DNA of 64,000 nt from NCBI GenBank assembly GCA_029204225.1, contig CM055107.1:11727068-11791067 (forward strand). Reading direction: 5' to 3'. This DNA is from Diphasiastrum complanatum. Lineage: Eukaryota; Streptophyta; Lycopodiopsida; Lycopodiales; Lycopodiaceae. This document shows, one piece after another, positions 61,401-64,000 of the stretch (position 1 is the first letter of the stretch; each line of letters opens with the position of its first letter). A program made the translations under genes and the position numbers. The notes below the pieces were generated by a model. The model did not search any database. It was not told the DNA's origin and worked only from the letters and a program-made list of their open reading frames with translations.

Positions 61401-64000
61401 TACATGTCATTTGTCATAGCCTAAGATGCTTCTTGGTTTTCAATAATGCTTCTTGGTTTGTCATAGCCTAAGATGAAGTGAGATCTTTTTAAGAGACTAA
61501 AATTTCCCATATTGTCAACATGATGATAAGCAAGAAGAGATACGTGTGATATAATTAGTCTCTTGTGAGAGGATCGAAGAAGAATTAAGTAGTAAGAACC
61601 AATTATGGGCCTTTCGGTCCGTACAATGTCTTGCACTTATCCAATACCACCAAAAGAAGAAAAAAATTGAAAAGAAAATCCAATAAGATATTTTTGCACA
61701 ATATTGCATATGTGCGAGATGGCTTTATATGGGGCAGATGGGATAGGGTGCACTTATCCAATATCATCAAATAAAAGAACCAATATTTATTTTTTTGAAT
61801 TTGTTCTTGGTTTGTGCAATACCCATTATGTGCTCAACAACATTTGACAATAACCAAGCATGTTGTGGTGCACAAATCCAATGTTGTCAATATTGCTTAT
61901 GTGAACAATAAGGGAGTTGCTCGAATGTCCATGAATATCCTTCTAATTCTAGTACAAAAATTAGTTGCTAATAGTACAATGCTGATGGCGAATCATCAAA
62001 GACAAATTAGAGACACAAGAAAGAAAAGCTACAAAATAAATGTGAACATTGTTGAAAATTGGATAGAAGGCTACATTGGAGATGGGTGCTTGAGGGGTAG
62101 AGTGCCACAAAATAAAGCTTTAAAAAAACTCCAACCAAAAGAAGAATGAGCCCAGGAAAGTGTTGTGCTATCAAGATATGAATAACATTCACAAATGCAA
62201 CATCACAATAGCTTGGAAGATAATAAAGATTTAAAAAAAAAAAAAAGCAAGCTTTGACTAAGATTGACTACGACTAGGAAATGAACTTTAAATACAAGTC
62301 ATAAAATGCCAAATTGTACCAGGATTATGATGGAGTCAAGTACAATGAGTTCCATAATTGGATCACATTAAATTGTGGTCTCAAGAGTAGCTAGTCCACC
62401 ATCTATATTATGACGTGAACCTATAGGAAGCTTTGAAGAATCTCCAGGTTAAATAGTAGTTCATACAGAAAAATGGCCTACCTATGAGCTACCTTTATGA
62501 CCCCTAAATATTGTGCTAAGAAATAAATATATACCTTCAAGTGTCCAAAGGTCGTATAGGCCTACAAGTTTTTCAAGTCACTTGCAATTTGACTTTCACT
62601 TTGGCTAGTATCTAGAGTTTTGTCCTCATAAGATTGCACACAATTATCATCAACCATAGGTTTGAACATCAACTCTATAATTACATCCCAATTACCATTA
62701 TTAAGTGAAAAGCCAAGAGGAAAACTCTTGTGATTGATTACTAGAGACACATGCTGTGGAATTTGCTTTGTTATTTTTTTTATTGGAGTAAAAGCTGGAT
62801 GTAATGGTGCAAAAGTGTAGCATGAAGGAAGTAGGCATGTGTTGATATTATGGCCACTTCTCCTGCATCACAAGGGTAAATTAGGTAGTCCATGAAGATT
62901 TAGTTCTTGAGAATAAAAAAATCCAGTGTTTTCCTATCCCAATTGAATGGACCAAAGTAAATTGATCAATGTTCCAAGATGCACATGCACATGGGTGAGG
63001 AGAAGGATTTTGTTATTATGAATGATCTATCCAATCGATTCAAAACAACCTTTTACCATATCAAGATATCAAAATGGGAAGTTAGAAAATTCTATCCAAA
63101 TTGGAAAATTGAGTTCATCCATTTGCTAGGGTGAACTTTTTTTTTGATATTGCATGATATAGATAAATTTTCTATTGCAATACTATGACCTTGAGGTGTT
63201 ATTCCTTTCCTAAATGGTGGGAAAAATAAAGTCATAATTTTTTTTAACTAAGGTTCATATTGTTTGAGGATATATTTCCGTCTGTTGCCAATAGAAATCA
63301 CAAAATGTGTCTAAAAATAATCTCATAAAATAATAAATGAATTAAAAACATAGGTAGACCATCACAAAATATGTCTAGAAATAATCTCATAAGATAATAA
63401 ATGAATTAAAATCATAGGTAGACCTTGAACTCTTTACTCTCACTGCTATGTTCTTGTTTCTTAGTATGTTGCCTCATCTTATGTATCTATTCCATGATTA
63501 TTGAAATGGTTAGTTGATCTCTGTCCATTGCTAGTCATTTGCCTCCAAGACATTGATTCATATAAGAACATGAGGCTTCCATCAAGATCTAAAGATTAAT
63601 TGTTATGGCCCACAAGCACTACATTATAAGTCAAAAGACTTTTATCATAGCATCTAATGTTGTTACTTTAAAGAATTCAATGGGAGACACTTCCATCTTT
63701 TGAAACTTGTCCTCTCTTTTTTCAAGTTATCGTAGTATAGATCACCAAAAGGTAGTTACAATGGTGCTCAAATACATTAAGGATGAAATTCTATTGGGCC
63801 CATTGTAGTGGGCAGATGAGAATGAGCCACACCCCTTCTCATTTCAAAATACATCACATGGTCATAATTGGTTGAAAGCTCATATCCTTGCTATAGTATG
63901 CTAACAAAAGATAAGATAATGTGCTTATTCCTTGGGTTAATCTCCTTGCCATTTAAAGCTTAGATGTAGTAGAATCTAACTAGTTTTAAGAAGAAGAAAA
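61401..64000. other. AT-rich non-coding DNA, no gene seen
   Basis: Short ORFs only (at most 111 codons), with no recognisable domain. A 64-bp tandem duplication is at 63297-63424, and a small local duplication around 61405-61475 repeats 'ATGCTTCTTGGTTT' and 'CATAGCCTAAGATG'. Confidence 0.5.
63297..63424 (+). repeat. 64-bp tandem duplication
   Basis: Two adjacent 64-bp copies beginning ATCACAAAAT and ending ATAGGTAGACC, differing at only a few positions. Confidence 0.88.

Overview
The window is nuclear DNA from a plant with a large, repeat-rich genome. The evidence is one intron-containing plant gene of the HIPL (hedgehog-interacting-protein-like) family, surrounded by decayed, nested LTR retrotransposons that mostly use plant-type initiator-tRNA-Met primer sites. 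The species cannot be read from this sequence. A fern or gymnosperm would fit the long intron and repeat load, but that is only inference. There is no bacterial gene, operon or CRISPR array.

Layout. 1-5.3 kb: remains of several Ty1/copia elements (reverse transcriptase/RNase H and LTR on +; two gag starts with very long leaders, primer sites and LTRs on -). 5.3-8.1 kb: an LTR with a CT microsatellite, a Tat/Athila-like primer site, a 0.9-kb pyrimidine tract and a degenerate tandem array. 8.1-10.2 kb: copia remnant and LTR on -, then a second CT-microsatellite copy. 10.2-17.5 kb: a nearly full-length but dead copia element on + (gag, protease, integrase, RT, RNase H, LTRs). 17.5-22.9 kb: non-coding, with a Ty3/gypsy pol relic on -. 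22.9-26.7 kb: a solo-type LTR and a copia RNase H relic split by a complete non-autonomous LTR element that carries an unrecognised open frame. 26.7-31.9 kb: mostly featureless, with a duplication and a tRNA-like motif. 31.9-32.9 kb: a hAT-type MITE with a perfect 8-bp target duplication and a 40-bp minisatellite. 33.2-46.1 kb: the HIPL gene (7 exons, about 690 codons). Its 8.5-kb intron 6 contains a Ty3/gypsy integrase relic, itself interrupted by a copia element whose RT segment is inverted. 46-52 kb: non-coding with tandem repeats and a second Tat/Athila-type primer site. 52-61 kb: copia relics, including a non-autonomous element nested in the RNase H of another copia. 61-64 kb: AT-rich, no gene seen.

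How the parts relate. HIPL is the only gene here that looks intact. It should encode a secreted, probably GPI-anchored, cysteine-rich plus glucose/sorbosone-dehydrogenase-like protein. Everything else is mobile DNA. Several insertions can be ordered by nesting: gypsy, then copia, in HIPL intron 6; a young non-autonomous element in an old copia at 24.1 kb; a deleted copia in another copia at 55.9 kb. Two element families recur: one with a leader of 1.2-1.4 kb between primer site and gag (three copies), and one whose LTR carries 52-bp tandem subrepeats.
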